Origin: Marinobacter sp. ANT_B65
Lineage (GTDB): Bacteria > Pseudomonadota > Gammaproteobacteria > Pseudomonadales > Oleiphilaceae
Direction of reading: 5' to 3'
NCBI RefSeq assembly: GCF_002407605.1
Contig: NZ_NXGV01000002.1
Coordinates: forward strand, 310,001-374,000
DNA: 64,000 nucleotides
Both the position numbers and the translations under genes were made by a program. Positions 17,973 through 27,182 of the stretch are shown here, piece by piece. Position 1 is the stretch's first letter. Every line of letters starts with the position of its first letter. Below the pieces are notes generated by a model that did not search any database, had not been told where the DNA came from, and saw nothing but the letters and a program-made list of their open reading frames with translations.

Positions 17973-19163
17973 TTACTGCCGTTGCAGGTTTAGTTTGATG
18001 GCTAACGGCAAGACGAGGATGCCGTAGGCAATCATTACGGCTATGGCATGTCTTATGTCGCCGGTCCAGTCAGAGAGCAAGCCGCCAAGCATGGGGATGA
18101 CGAAAGCAATGGTATAGCCTACCAGGAAATTGCCGGCCGATAAGCGGCCGGTTTCGCTGGCGGGCACCAGCAGCGGTGGCAGTGCTACGGTCATAATCAG
18201 TAACACGCCGACGGTGAAGCTCATGAAGGTTGCACTGGCTATGGCCCACCATCCGGTAAATAGCAGTGCTCCCGAGGCTCCCAGCAGACCGCACGCCAGC
18301 ATGGTCACCAATGGAGCTTTCCGGCCGACCCAGTGGCGGGCCATTTTCAGCATCAGCAGTGAGGCTATTACCTGGGCGAAGTTGAACCAGAACAGGGCTT
18401 CGGAGAGGTTTTCAAACTCCCCTCTTTGTTCCAGCAGCGCGCCCATATAAGCGTTTACGCCAAAAAACAGGGAGGCCGATGCGCCAAGCAACAAACCAAG
18501 CCTGAGTGTCAGGGGGTTTTTCCAGTCTGGTAACCAGGCGACTTTGTGGGCAGGGCGGGCCAGGTCACGTTTGGGAAGGAACAGGGCGGCGGTGATCAGC
18601 AATGCCGGTAATGACCAGGCCAGCATGGTTGCCCGCCAGCTGTTTTCCAGCAGGGGCATGAGAACTGGCAGGGTAATGCCCGCACCGATGAATTCGCCCA
18701 TCAGCATGCCATTCATGTAGATAGCCGAGCCAAAGGCCAGGTGTTTGGGTTCCAGCCAGCGCGGCAGCAGTGCAGGCAGAGCGGGCTGCATCATGGCAAT
18801 GCCAAGGCCCATAACGGTGCTGGTGAGCATCAGGGTGAGAGTGTCTGGCGCGAGCCCCCGGCCTGCGGAGCCGATGACCATGATGGCCATGGCGAGGGCC
18901 AGTGTGTTGCGCGGGCCTATGCGGGATATGGATAGCGAGCCGGGCATGGCGCCTATAGCAAGCATCAGAATGGGCAGTGTGGTCAGAGCGCCGGTCAGGG
19001 TCTGGGATAGTGCCAGTTCATCACCGATAAACGGTGCCAGCGGTGGCGCAACCAGAATGGGAATGCGCAGATAAACTCCGGCCAGCCAAAGTAACACCGC
19101 CACCGGCAGCAGGTTTGCTGCCGGTGGCGGTGTGGACGTTGCGGGATGTTCAGGTAAAGACAA
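17973..19163 (-). CDS. CynX/NimT-family MFS transporter
   Basis: Twelve-helix carrier of 396 residues with the pattern of the CynX/NimT (cyanate or nitroimidazole) group: LWLAGVYLRIPILVAPPLAPFI at the N-terminus (first helix) and SRIGPRNTLALAMA in the loop between helices 2 and 3. The substrate cannot be read from sequence. It lies only 6 bp after ectC on the same strand, so the two are almost certainly co-transcribed. That link suggests transport of a compound related to ectoine chemistry, which is inference. Confidence 0.85.
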   Translation of the reverse strand: MSLPEHPATSTPPPAANLLPVAVLLWLAGVYLRIPILVAPPLAPFIGDELALSQTLTGALTTLPILMLAIGAMPGSLSISRIGPRNTLALAMAIMVIGSAGRGLAPDTLTLMLTSTVMGLGIAMMQPALPALLPRWLEPKHLAFGSAIYMNGMLMGEFIGAGITLPVLMPLLENSWRATMLAWSLPALLITAALFLPKRDLARPAHKVAWLPDWKNPLTLRLGLLLGASASLFFGVNAYMGALLEQRGEFENLSEALFWFNFAQVIASLLMLKMARHWVGRKAPLVTMLACGLLGASGALLFTGWWAIASATFMSFTVGVLLIMTVALPPLLVPASETGRLSAGNFLVGYTIAFVIPMLGGLLSDWTGDIRHAIAVMIAYGILVLPLAIKLNLQRQ

Positions 19164-19169
19164 GGCCGA

Positions 19170-19565
19170 TCAGTCTTCGCTGGTATCCGGAAGGTAGGCG
19201 CCGTCTTCGTCGTGTACTTCCTGCCCGGTGACGGGTGGGTTGAACGAGCAGATCAGACGCATATCTTCAGTGCCGCCGCGGAGGGTGTGCTGGTCATGCT
19301 TGTCGAGGGCGTAAAGGGTGCCGTCAGAGATCTCGTGGGTTTCACCGGTCGCCTTGTCGGTGATGGTACCGTTGCCAGCTACGCAATAAACCGCTTCCAG
19401 GTGATGCTTGTACCACAGGTTCAGTTCAGCGCCTGCAGGGATGATTGTCTCGTGGAAAGAGAATCCCATACCGTCCTTTTTCAACAGCATGCGACGGCTT
19501 GTCCAGCCTGGTCCATGAACTTCGCGTTCGGTACCAATGATGTCTTTAACTCGTACAATCTTCAT
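19170..19565 (-). CDS. ectC: L-ectoine synthase
   Basis: Cupin-fold cyclase that closes N-gamma-acetyl-diaminobutyrate to ectoine, a compatible solute. The 131 residues show the family nearly throughout, including [48 protein letters not shown] and [10 protein letters not shown]. Start at 19565 is preferred over 19571 because GGGGA then sits six bases upstream. No ectA, ectB or aspartokinase gene adjoins it, so this is a solitary ectC followed by a carrier gene. Confidence 0.95.
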   Translation of the reverse strand: MKIVRVKDIIGTEREVHGPGWTSRRMLLKKDGMGFSFHETIIPAGAELNLWYKHHLEAVYCVAGNGTITDKATGETHEISDGTLYALDKHDQHTLRGGTEDMRLICSFNPPVTGQEVHDEDGAYLPDTSED

Positions 19566-19615
19566 TAGCATTCCCCGTTTTGTGATGGAATAGCCTTACA
19601 GTATAAACACCCCTT

Positions 19616-21046
19616 TCAGGTCCGGTTCAACCGCCAGTCGTCATAAACCGCCATGCATTGCTCAATGGAGGCCTGAAATTTATGTCTTTGGCCTTCATCC
19701 AGAACTTGCTTTTTACGACACTTGTCGAGAGTTCGCTGAATGGTCTGTCGGCTCTTTTTGTCGAGGCTTTCGAGCCAGTGGTGGTCTGCCGGCTCCAGAT
19801 CGAGCAGCTCCCGGCCCGCGTGGTTGCGGTGGCTTATGTGCCACCAGTGATCCACCGCTCGTCCCAGAACAACATAACCGAACTGACTGTCCTGGACAGG
19901 CCCGAATGTGGCGGTTTTAAGGCCGTCCCGGAGCAGCCCGATGTTCAGTACCGGAAGTGTTAACCGGCCTCCGTAAAAATAACTTCCGGCTGCACCGATG
20001 AGTCCTCCGACCAGAGCTCCGGTTCCGAGAGAGGAGCCCAGAGTTATTGCGTCCAGTCCGGCGCCGCTGACCGCACCCGCACCGAAGCCTGCGGTAGCCA
20101 GATAGCGTTTGCTGACGGCCCAGTGCCTGCGACTGTCTTCCGAGAACAGATCATGGTCGCTATGCCATTCGAGTTCGGCTTCCTGACGACGGATAGTCTG
20201 GTGCTGGTACAGGTGTTCGATCTCAACCCGCAAAGACTGTTCCCGCTGGCGCTGGTGCCGGTACCAGTTCTGCCGGAGCTGGTCTGCCAGGGTTTTGTCG
20301 CTGGTACCAGAGGCCTGGTCCAGAGTCAGGGTGCGCTTTTCCTGGAGTGACATCATGTCTTCCAGGGCCCTGGCAATAATGCGCGCCGCCTGCTGCCGCC
20401 GCTGCCTGCGCTGGGCGGACAGATGATGGGTGGCCTGATCCAGAGCCTGTTCCCAGTCGGGTTCAAGCTGGCCGAAGGCTCGCAGAAGGCTGAGATGTTG
20501 TTCAAACGGGGCGCGAACAGCGTCGAATTTGCGTACAACCTGGAAGAATTGCCCCAGTGCGGCCTGCCAGGTGTCACTGTAATCGTCGTCCCCGATGCTG
20601 TTGATCAGAGCCAGGCTGGGCTGTCCCGTCCAGCGTAAAATGGTCATCTCCGCTTCATGCTGGGCACTGTAGGGAGCGGAACCGTCCACGACGTAGATAA
20701 TACCGGCGCCCTCTATCAGAGGGGTCAGCAGTTCACACTCGTCGGTAAAGCGATCGTCGCCCTGATGCTGCATCACAAACGCACGTACGGTTTCGCTGTG
20801 ATCAGATGCCGAAACGCTGTGCGCTTCCAGCCATTCCAGCACTCGTCGGGGGCGCTGAAAGCCGGGTGTATCCACCAGGGTGTAGAGTACTTTGCCATCC
20901 ACTTTCAGTGGGTATGATTGCCGCGTGCGCGTCGTACCAGGTTCCATTGCGATGGCGATGGCATCATTCTGTGACAGCGTTGCAACTATGCTGGATTTGC
21001 CTTTGTTCGGATGACCCACGACAGCGAATATGGGGGCGTTTTTCAT
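19616..21046 (-). CDS. GTPase with C-terminal DUF3482 domain
   Basis: A 476-residue P-loop GTPase. G1 is GHPNKGKSS near the N-terminus, the switch region has PGTTRTRQSY, and G3 is DTPGF. The second half is the DUF3482 region: a charged helical part with RQRRQQAARI, then a Gly/Ala-rich hydrophobic stretch (GFGAGAVSGAGLDAITLG) that looks membrane-inserting. The start at 21046 overlaps the stop of the upstream DUF2868 gene as ATGA, so the two proteins are coupled. Function is unknown. Confidence 0.85.
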   Translation of the reverse strand: MKNAPIFAVVGHPNKGKSSIVATLSQNDAIAIAMEPGTTRTRQSYPLKVDGKVLYTLVDTPGFQRPRRVLEWLEAHSVSASDHSETVRAFVMQHQGDDRFTDECELLTPLIEGAGIIYVVDGSAPYSAQHEAEMTILRWTGQPSLALINSIGDDDYSDTWQAALGQFFQVVRKFDAVRAPFEQHLSLLRAFGQLEPDWEQALDQATHHLSAQRRQRRQQAARIIARALEDMMSLQEKRTLTLDQASGTSDKTLADQLRQNWYRHQRQREQSLRVEIEHLYQHQTIRRQEAELEWHSDHDLFSEDSRRHWAVSKRYLATAGFGAGAVSGAGLDAITLGSSLGTGALVGGLIGAAGSYFYGGRLTLPVLNIGLLRDGLKTATFGPVQDSQFGYVVLGRAVDHWWHISHRNHAGRELLDLEPADHHWLESLDKKSRQTIQRTLDKCRKKQVLDEGQRHKFQASIEQCMAVYDDWRLNRT

Positions 21047-22455
21047 TCGGTAATCCCCCCTTCCATATCGGGAGCGGTTCTCTGTGTTGGTACAAGGCTG
21101 ACTGTCACGAAATCCGGGCCCGCCCGCCCGGCAAACCTCAGCCATTGCTGAACCTGCGGTGTATCCGGCTCCAGCTCCGTGTGGTTTGTCTGAGGCACCA
21201 GGACAACTTTAGTTCCTTCTGGCCAAAGTTTCCGGGCGCTGGCGAGAAAGTCTTCCAGCTCGCCGGTGGGCGGCTCCCAGCTACGGGTAACCAGGAGAAC
21301 GGGCAGGCCAGGATTTTGTGCCAGTTGGGTGGCAACTTGCTCCAGTGCCTGCCGGTCTTCCGCCAGAGTCATTCTGCCGCCCGCGTTGGCAATCAGACTC
21401 TTGCCTGTGCTCAGGGTGTCTGGCAGCTCCGGATCGCCCGCACCCGCCCAGCACAGCACTATGCGTGAATCCGGCAAAGGCTGCAGACCCAGGCGGGTGC
21501 CGGTGCCTGGGAGGTCGGAGGCATCGTTGTATTCGTTACCAGTCTCAAGAACCGGCGTCTCCATGCGGTACATCAGTGCGCGTAGTGCCGGGTGGCTGGC
21601 CAGCAGGTGGCGGGCTTTACGCCGGATCAGCATGCCCGCCAGTATGGAAAGAACGAGCCTCGGCAGTAGCGCCCAGGTTGTCCAGAGCATGGCGATGAAG
21701 GGCCACCACTGACCCCAGAGGGCCGGGTCCACGTTGCCCTCTCCTGTGGTGGCACGAAAGAAACGGGTAGCTTCCACAAGTGCAGCATCAGGCGCTGCGG
21801 CCGGCAACAGCCAGGCCCAGGGTGCGGCAATTGCAGAGATCATACGGTAGTAGCTGCTGGCGTCGGTCTCGAGCGTTGTGCTCCAGCCGAAGGCAAGATC
21901 CTGAAGCACCACCATAACCAGCAAGGTTGCGAGCCCGGCGAAAGCAAAACACAATCCGCCAAGCTGGGCGGCCCGCGCCATAAGAACGGGCTGGAGCTTT
22001 GTGGATATGGCAGACTCCGGATTGTTGCGGAAGCGCCTGAGCAGCCTGCGCCATGGCTGCCAGCCCACCAGAGACTGGGCCGTGGTCAGCAGCGCGAGCA
22101 GCAGCTGGAAAGCTACAAAGGCCAGAATAACGGTAACGTTGATGCGCTGGCCGCCATCATAAAACAGCAGGCCGAGCATGGTCAGCAAGCCCAGCAGGGC
22201 CCCTGCCAACATAAAACCTCTGTTGATCCGGTGCCAGAAGCGCAGAGTCTGTTCCGCAGCTGAGGTGCCTGCGCCAGGACCGCTGAGATGGTTCATATGT
22301 GCCATCCAGCGCTCCGGGCCGGGCATGACGCCTTGCTGTTCGCAAATGAGTGCAAACTTGCGGTCCCGTCGGTGCAGGAATGCCTGGGCCTGGCCTTTGT
22401 CTCTCTGGGCGCAGGCATCAAAATCCAGCAGCAGGCGCAAGGGTTTCTCTGTCAT
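21043..22455 (-). CDS. DUF2868 membrane protein
   Basis: A 470-residue integral membrane protein with several hydrophobic helices between about residues 70 and 300, a cytoplasmic N-terminus and a soluble C-terminal part (RIVLCWAGAGDPELPDTL to the end). It matches DUF2868, which I know mainly as the partner of DUF3482 GTPases. Start at 22455 (MTEKPLRLLLDFDAC) is chosen over an extension to 22917 that would run across the divergent gene's promoter and coding region. Function unknown; a GTPase-controlled membrane process is inferred. Confidence 0.82.
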   Translation of the reverse strand: MTEKPLRLLLDFDACAQRDKGQAQAFLHRRDRKFALICEQQGVMPGPERWMAHMNHLSGPGAGTSAAEQTLRFWHRINRGFMLAGALLGLLTMLGLLFYDGGQRINVTVILAFVAFQLLLALLTTAQSLVGWQPWRRLLRRFRNNPESAISTKLQPVLMARAAQLGGLCFAFAGLATLLVMVVLQDLAFGWSTTLETDASSYYRMISAIAAPWAWLLPAAAPDAALVEATRFFRATTGEGNVDPALWGQWWPFIAMLWTTWALLPRLVLSILAGMLIRRKARHLLASHPALRALMYRMETPVLETGNEYNDASDLPGTGTRLGLQPLPDSRIVLCWAGAGDPELPDTLSTGKSLIANAGGRMTLAEDRQALEQVATQLAQNPGLPVLLVTRSWEPPTGELEDFLASARKLWPEGTKVVLVPQTNHTELEPDTPQVQQWLRFAGRAGPDFVTVSLVPTQRTAPDMEGGITE

Positions 22456-22542
22456 GAAGGGTTCCGGTTGTAAATTCGGTCTGTTGGTCTTTGGTGCTAG
22501 AATATCGGCATTACCCTGTCCTGTACCAGCCAACGAGCCTGT

Positions 22543-22905
22543 ATGCCCCACCATCTGATGAATCTGCGCCACGTTCCTGATGACGAAGCCGATGAAATAC
22601 GGGCCCTGTTCGATGCCCATGATGTGCGCTTCTACGAGACGCCACCGAGCCGCTGGGGTATCAGTATGGGCGGTTTCTGGGTGCACGATACTGAGGAAGC
22701 GAACAGAGCCCGGGTCTTGCTGCAGGATTATCAGCGCAAGCGGATGGAAAGCCAGCGCGAGGCGTATGAGGCCCGGCGTTCCAACGGAGAAACCGGTGGA
22801 ATCTGGCGCATGTTCCGGCATAAACCCCTGCGCACGCTGGCAGCCTGTGTGGCGATTGTTGTAATGATCGGATTCAGCCTGCTTCCTTTTATCCGGCTTG
22901 GTTAG
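22543..22905 (+). CDS. DUF6164-type small membrane protein
   Basis: A 120-residue protein with a soluble N-terminal domain (NLRHVPDDEADEIRALFDAH, then YETPPSRWGISMGGFWV) and one C-terminal membrane helix (about 96-116). The blocks match the family annotated DUF6164, found as a stand-alone gene in many gammaproteobacteria. The N-terminal part recalls signal-transducing DUF2007-like folds, but no role is known. It is divergent from the DUF2868 gene, with 87 bp between starts. Confidence 0.78.
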   Translation: MPHHLMNLRHVPDDEADEIRALFDAHDVRFYETPPSRWGISMGGFWVHDTEEANRARVLLQDYQRKRMESQREAYEARRSNGETGGIWRMFRHKPLRTLAACVAIVVMIGFSLLPFIRLG

Positions 22906-22963
22906 CTTTGCTGGCAAGGCCGGGTATATGTCGCTTTAATCGGCTGTCCGCCAATCACGACGG

Positions 22964-22981
22964 TGTCCTGGTTTCCGGACG
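22964..22981. promoter_or_regulatory. Distal operator (18-bp palindrome) of the 3HB regulon
   Basis: Reads TGTCCTGGTTTCCGGACG. It matches the palindrome at 26849-26866 in 16 of 18 positions. It lies 67 bp before the better copy at 23049 and about 150 bp before the sigma-54 promoter of the hydrolase gene. Confidence 0.6.
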
Positions 22982-23048
22982 CTCTGGCCTTGGTGGCCCT
23001 TGGAACAAGGTGTCGCGGTGTGAATCCTGATCCCGGCGAGAGCAAGTT

Positions 23049-23066
23049 TGTCCGGATATCTGGACA
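23049..23066. promoter_or_regulatory. Proximal operator (18-bp palindrome) of the 3HB regulon
   Basis: Reads TGTCCGGATATCTGGACA, with TGTCC/GGACA arms that extend outward to a TTTGTCC/GGACAAA inverted repeat (23047-23068). It lies 62 bp before the -24 element of the hydrolase promoter. The probable ligand is the sigma-54 activator encoded at 25411-26856. Confidence 0.78.
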
Positions 23067-23128
23067 AATAATCGTCAGGGGAGGAAGGAAGTCAAAAAAT
23101 ATCCAATAAAAACATAAAGATAAAATCA

Positions 23129-23144
23129 TGGCACAGGAGGCGCA
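23129..23144 (+). promoter_or_regulatory. Sigma-54 promoter of the hydrolase gene
   Basis: TGGCACAGGAGGCGCA: a perfect -24 box (TGGCAC) and the invariant GC of the -12 box, with GG-N10-GC spacing (23130-31 and 23142-43). The TT of the -12 box is replaced by GC, so it may be weak or strongly activator-dependent. The start codon follows 61 bp downstream. Confidence 0.65.
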
Positions 23145-23205
23145 TGGAGGTCGTTTCGGGTCGTGGTCCCGACCCGTTCTTAACAACAACAAAGAAGGAA
23201 CGACC

Positions 23206-25305
23206 ATGAAACGTATCATGATCTGTACGCTGATCGGCGCTACAGGCTTTGTTCTGAGTGCCTGCAACGACAGTGACAACACATCTGAGGTAAATCAGGT
23301 GCCCGGCTTTATTCAGGGCGAAATCCAGCGCACCGACTATGACGGGGTCACCGATGACCTTCTGACCGCCGGGCTGGGCGCCACTGGCCTGGGCAGTGCC
23401 ACGGCACCTGCCTTCTCCGACCCTCTCAATCCCTCGCCCAGCGAGCTGCGCCGGCTTGCGATTTATAATAATTACCGGGCTCTGGTGGATACGTCGGCTG
23501 GCGGTGGCTATGGGGAATTCTTTGGCCCGGGTGTGGGCAACGGTACTGAGGGGATGATTCCGGGGCAGGAGTATATTGCTTTTATGACGGTGCCGGGCAG
23601 TGATGTACCCGTTACAGTTATGGCTCAGATACCTCTCAGCTTTGATCCACAGAACCCATGCATGATTACCGCACCTTCTTCCGGCTCCCGGGGTGTCTAT
23701 GGCGCGATTGGAACCGCTGGTGAGTGGGGGCTGAAAAAGGGCTGCGCCGTAGTCTATACCGATAAAGGCAGTGGCACTGGCGCGTACAACATGGAAACCA
23801 ATGCAGCCCAGCGTATTGATGGCACCTTAACAACTGCTGACGAAGCCGTGCAGTTCCGCGCAGACCTGACGGATGCCGAACGTAGTGATTTCAACGATGC
23901 CTGGCCAGACCGTTTCGCCTGGAAACACGCACACTCAAAAGCCAACCCGGAAGCTGACTGGGGGCGCCATGTGCTGCAGTCTGTCGAGTTCGGGTTCTGG
24001 GCCCTGAATGAGCAGTTTGGCAGTGACGACAACCTTGACGCTATCACGCCGGAAAACACGGTGGTCATTGCTTCCAGTGTCTCTAATGGCGGGGGCTCAT
24101 CGGTTCGCGCCGCCGAGCAGGATACAAAAGGCCTGATTGATGGCGTAGCGGTTTCCGAGCCCAATGTGAACCCGGTTGTAGATACCGGATTCACCATCAG
24201 GCAAGGCGCTGGCACCGCTATCACGGAGCACAGCAGAAGCCTGTTGGAATACACCACTGCCCTGGCGGTATATCAGGGTTGTGCCAACAACGCTCCGGCT
24301 ATTCGCGACCAGGCTCCGTTGAATGTGCTGAATGCGCAGGCGGTCCGCGACAATATCTGTAATTCCCTGGCGAACAAGGGCCTGGTCACTGGTGCAGACA
24401 ACGACGAGCGTGCCACAGATGCGTTGCGCATCCTGAATGAGGAATTCGGCATCCAGCCCGAGCAGAACCTGCTGGCTCCGGTACACTTTGCGTCCAACGT
24501 TGCCCAAAGCATCTCTATGACCTACGCCAATGCCTATGGGCGTGCAGGCGTTGAAGACCGCGTATGTGGCCTCAGTATGGCCGCGACTGATGGTGCGGGT
24601 GCCGTCACACCCTTTGCACCGGCTGCAGAAGCTGCGGCATTTGCAACCAGTAACGGCATTCCACCTACCGCTGGTGTTTCTATCGTATACGACGACGCCG
24701 AAGGTCAGCCTACGGCACTGCCTGGCAGCGCGTCGCCCAGCAGTAGTTCTGCCGATTATGGTCTTGATGCCTTGTTATGCCTGCACAGCCTGGCGCTGGG
24801 CCATGATGCGGTTACCGGAAATCCTTTGTCTGGTGATGATGCAGTGCTTGCCGGTGCAATTGCCGGGGGTATCGAAGAAATCCGCGCCACCGGAAATCTG
24901 CGTGGCAAGCCCGCAGTATTTGTGACTGGCCGTGCGGACGCCATTCTGCCCATCAACCATACCTCCCGCCCCTATTACGCGCTTAATCAACGGGTTGAAG
25001 GAGCTACCAGCGAACTTCGTTACTACGAGGTACTCAATGCTCATCACCTCGATGTTCTGAACCAGTTCGCAGGTGTTGGTGACCGTTATATACCGCTGCA
25101 TCACTACTATTTCCAGGCACTGGATCTGGTGTGGGAGCGTCTGACCAGTGGTGCCACACTGCCGCCCAGCCAGGTTGTCCGGGCTGTCCCCCGGGGGGAT
25201 ATCGCCACACCTCTGGCCCAGAGCAACCTGCCTGAGATAGCAGATCAACCGGCTGATGAAGATCGTATCAGCCTGGTGGGTGATGAGTTGCGCATCCCGG
25301 AATAA
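23206..25305 (+). CDS. 3-hydroxybutyrate oligomer hydrolase (lipoprotein)
   Basis: Hydrolase of the D-(-)-3-hydroxybutyrate oligomer hydrolase family, which cleaves short PHB oligomers to 3HB. The 699 residues begin with a lipoprotein signal (GFVLSAC, acylated C20), so it is anchored in the envelope. The likely nucleophile is S293 in SSVSNGGG; the [11 protein letters not shown] block and a late HHLDVLNQF supply other family positions. Start at 23206 follows GAAGGA. Control by two 18-bp operators and a sigma-54 promoter links it to the transporter operon 4 kb downstream. It supplies 3HB from outside the cell. Confidence 0.9.
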   Translation: MKRIMICTLIGATGFVLSACNDSDNTSEVNQVPGFIQGEIQRTDYDGVTDDLLTAGLGATGLGSATAPAFSDPLNPSPSELRRLAIYNNYRALVDTSAGGGYGEFFGPGVGNGTEGMIPGQEYIAFMTVPGSDVPVTVMAQIPLSFDPQNPCMITAPSSGSRGVYGAIGTAGEWGLKKGCAVVYTDKGSGTGAYNMETNAAQRIDGTLTTADEAVQFRADLTDAERSDFNDAWPDRFAWKHAHSKANPEADWGRHVLQSVEFGFWALNEQFGSDDNLDAITPENTVVIASSVSNGGGSSVRAAEQDTKGLIDGVAVSEPNVNPVVDTGFTIRQGAGTAITEHSRSLLEYTTALAVYQGCANNAPAIRDQAPLNVLNAQAVRDNICNSLANKGLVTGADNDERATDALRILNEEFGIQPEQNLLAPVHFASNVAQSISMTYANAYGRAGVEDRVCGLSMAATDGAGAVTPFAPAAEAAAFATSNGIPPTAGVSIVYDDAEGQPTALPGSASPSSSSADYGLDALLCLHSLALGHDAVTGNPLSGDDAVLAGAIAGGIEEIRATGNLRGKPAVFVTGRADAILPINHTSRPYYALNQRVEGATSELRYYEVLNAHHLDVLNQFAGVGDRYIPLHHYYFQALDLVWERLTSGATLPPSQVVRAVPRGDIATPLAQSNLPEIADQPADEDRISLVGDELRIPE

Positions 25306-25378
25306 GGGCATTTTTGATCGTTGCGCGGGCCCTCTCATTTGCTCGTGCTGCAGGGAGGGCCATATACTTCCGACAACA

Positions 25379-25397
25379 CACCCGGCTGTGCCGGGTG
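25379..25397 (+). terminator. Hairpin between hydrolase and regulator genes
   Basis: Perfect 7-bp stem CACCCGG/CCGGGTG with loop CTGTG, 73 bp after the hydrolase stop and 13 bp before the regulator ATG. It has no following T-run, so it is a weak intrinsic terminator at best. It could instead shape the regulator's translation start. Confidence 0.4.
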
Positions 25398-25410
25398 CAG
25401 GGCTTTCATC

Positions 25411-26856
25411 ATGAATGATATTGAACCCGGCGGTACGCGTTACATGACACAGTTGTTTGGTGATAAAAATAAAAACGGGTTAACCCGGGATCTTATCGAA
25501 GCACTCATCCCTATGTTCGAGGAAGCCAGTGCAGGCGCAATTGCCGTTGATCGCGACGCCCGCATTACCTGGATAAATAATAGTTATTCCCAGCTCTTGG
25601 GCCTGGATAGCCAGGTCAACGCTGTCGGCCGTCCGGTGCGCCAGGTGATTCCTGAAACCCGCATGCCTGAAGTTGTCGAAACCGGTAAGCCACTACTGCT
25701 CGACATCATGGAGCACCAGCAGCAACAGCTGGTGGTTACCCGGTTGCCGTTTTATAACGACGCCGGAGAGATTGAAGGCGCAGTGGCTTTTGTGCTTTAC
25801 GATGACCTTCAACCGCTTACACCACTGGTCAGCAAGCACCGGCGCCTGCATCAGGATCTGGTCGCGGCCCGCAAGGCGTTAGCTAAAAAGGCGCGGAGCA
25901 CGAGGTACAGCCTCGGAGATTTTGTCGGCGCCAGTCCCGGGGCGCTTGAGGTCAAGCGCCGGGCGCGTCTGGCAGCCGGCCGTGAGATGGCGGTGCTGTT
26001 ACTGGGGGAGACAGGTACCGGTAAGGAGGTGCTGGCGCAGGCGATCCACTCCGTCTCCAGTCGGGCCGAGAAGCCCTTTGTAGGCGTGAACGTAGCGGCG
26101 ATTCCCGATAATTTGCTGGAAGCCGAGTTCTTCGGCGTGGCACCGGGCGCCTATACCGGAGCCGATCGCAAGTTCCGGGAAGGAAAGTTCCAGCTTGCCA
26201 ACGGTGGCACGCTGTTTCTTGACGAAGTCGGCGATATGCCCTTGCCCTTGCAGGCCAAACTGTTGCGCGCGCTGCAGGAAGGGGAAGTTGAACCGCTGGG
26301 TTCCAACAAGGTTGTATCGGTAGACGTCAGGGTCATAGCGGCAACCAGCCGGAATCTCGAAGCCATGATTGCTGAGGGAAGTTTCCGGTCCGATTTGTAC
26401 TACCGGCTTAACGTGCTGGAAATCCCCATACCTCCTCTCAGGGATCGTCTCGCTGATCTTGGATTGCTGTGTGAAACCTTGCTGTGGGAGCTCAGCGAGG
26501 GGCTGGGTATGCGCGCTGAGATTACAGATGCGGGCGTCGCAGCTTTGGCCAGTTACGACTGGCCCGGGAACATACGCGAACTGCGTAATGTCCTGGAAAG
26601 AGCTCTGACTATGAGTGAGGAAGGTGGCGTTCTGGATGCAGATGCCATGTTTAAAGTGTTGCCCCGGTATGGTGTGCGCCCGGCGCCGAAAATAGCGCCG
26701 CAGCCTGTCAGGCCACTGGCTGAAACACTTGCGGAAGCAGAAGCCCAGGCGATAGAAGAGGCGCTGGTGGCAACCAGAGGTAACCGGACCAAGGCCGCCC
26801 GACTGCTGGGTATTTCCCGCTCGGTACTGTACGAGAAACTGGGCAGGATGTCCTGA
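25411..26856 (+). CDS. Sigma-54-dependent activator (PAS-AAA-Fis), HbcR-like
   Basis: Enhancer-binding protein of 481 residues. An N-terminal PAS sensor (about 30-135) is followed by the AAA+ domain with GETGTGKE (199-206), GAYTGA (246-251, the sigma-54 contact loop, with Tyr in place of the usual Phe) and GGTLFLDEVGD (Walker B). A C-terminal Fis helix-turn-helix has NRTKAARLLGISRSVLYEKL. No receiver domain is present, so it probably senses a small molecule. It stands between the hydrolase and TRAP genes. By role it corresponds to HbcR, the (R)-3-hydroxybutyrate activator known in Pseudomonas; orthology is not tested. Confidence 0.9.
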   Translation: MNDIEPGGTRYMTQLFGDKNKNGLTRDLIEALIPMFEEASAGAIAVDRDARITWINNSYSQLLGLDSQVNAVGRPVRQVIPETRMPEVVETGKPLLLDIMEHQQQQLVVTRLPFYNDAGEIEGAVAFVLYDDLQPLTPLVSKHRRLHQDLVAARKALAKKARSTRYSLGDFVGASPGALEVKRRARLAAGREMAVLLLGETGTGKEVLAQAIHSVSSRAEKPFVGVNVAAIPDNLLEAEFFGVAPGAYTGADRKFREGKFQLANGGTLFLDEVGDMPLPLQAKLLRALQEGEVEPLGSNKVVSVDVRVIAATSRNLEAMIAEGSFRSDLYYRLNVLEIPIPPLRDRLADLGLLCETLLWELSEGLGMRAEITDAGVAALASYDWPGNIRELRNVLERALTMSEEGGVLDADAMFKVLPRYGVRPAPKIAPQPVRPLAETLAEAEAQAIEEALVATRGNRTKAARLLGISRSVLYEKLGRMS

Positions 26857-26866
26857 TTTCCGGACA
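26849..26866. promoter_or_regulatory. Operator A of the TRAP/3HB operon
   Basis: Reads TGTCCTGATTTCCGGACA and overlaps the last codons and stop of the regulator gene. Its centre is 20 bp (about two helical turns) from operator B, as expected for cooperative binding on one DNA face. Confidence 0.72.
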
Positions 26867-26868
26867 GG

Positions 26869-26886
26869 TGTCTTGATATCTGTACA
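26869..26886. promoter_or_regulatory. Operator B of the TRAP/3HB operon
   Basis: Reads TGTCTTGATATCTGTACA, a weaker palindrome than its neighbours but the same 18-bp frame, with the central GATATCTG shared with the hydrolase operator. Confidence 0.6.
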
Positions 26887-26911
26887 AGTACGTACGACCA
26901 TGGCATGGCCT

Positions 26912-26929
26912 TGTCCGGAATTTCGGACA
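26912..26929. promoter_or_regulatory. Operator C of the TRAP/3HB operon
   Basis: Reads TGTCCGGAATTTCGGACA, with perfect 6-bp arms TGTCCG/CGGACA. It ends 63 bp before the -24 element, almost exactly the spacing seen at the hydrolase promoter (62 bp). Confidence 0.78.
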
Positions 26930-26992
26930 CTTTTGCGCTCCTTGGCTTCGAGTTTTTTTCTAATAAGTTGATAAATAAGAAAAAAGTTCCCT

Positions 26993-27008
26993 TGGCATAG
27001 TCTCTGCT
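26993..27008 (+). promoter_or_regulatory. Sigma-54 promoter of the TRAP/3HB operon
   Basis: TGGCATAGTCTCTGCT: close to TGGCAC-N5-TTGCT, with invariant GG (26994-95) and GC (27006-07) 10 bases apart. Transcription would start near 27019, giving a leader of about 165 bases before dctP. Confidence 0.8.
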
Positions 27009-27182
27009 TATACTTGAATGCAGGACGTCAGAACAATGCAGAAAACAAGGCTGGCGCCAAGCGTAGGATCCCCGGATTACCCATGCCGACTGCGTTTTCT
27101 GTTTTTTCTGGCTGAAATTCAGACCAGGCCCGCCGGACCAATGAGCTCCGGGCGGTATACAACAACAAGAAGGATTATCTTC

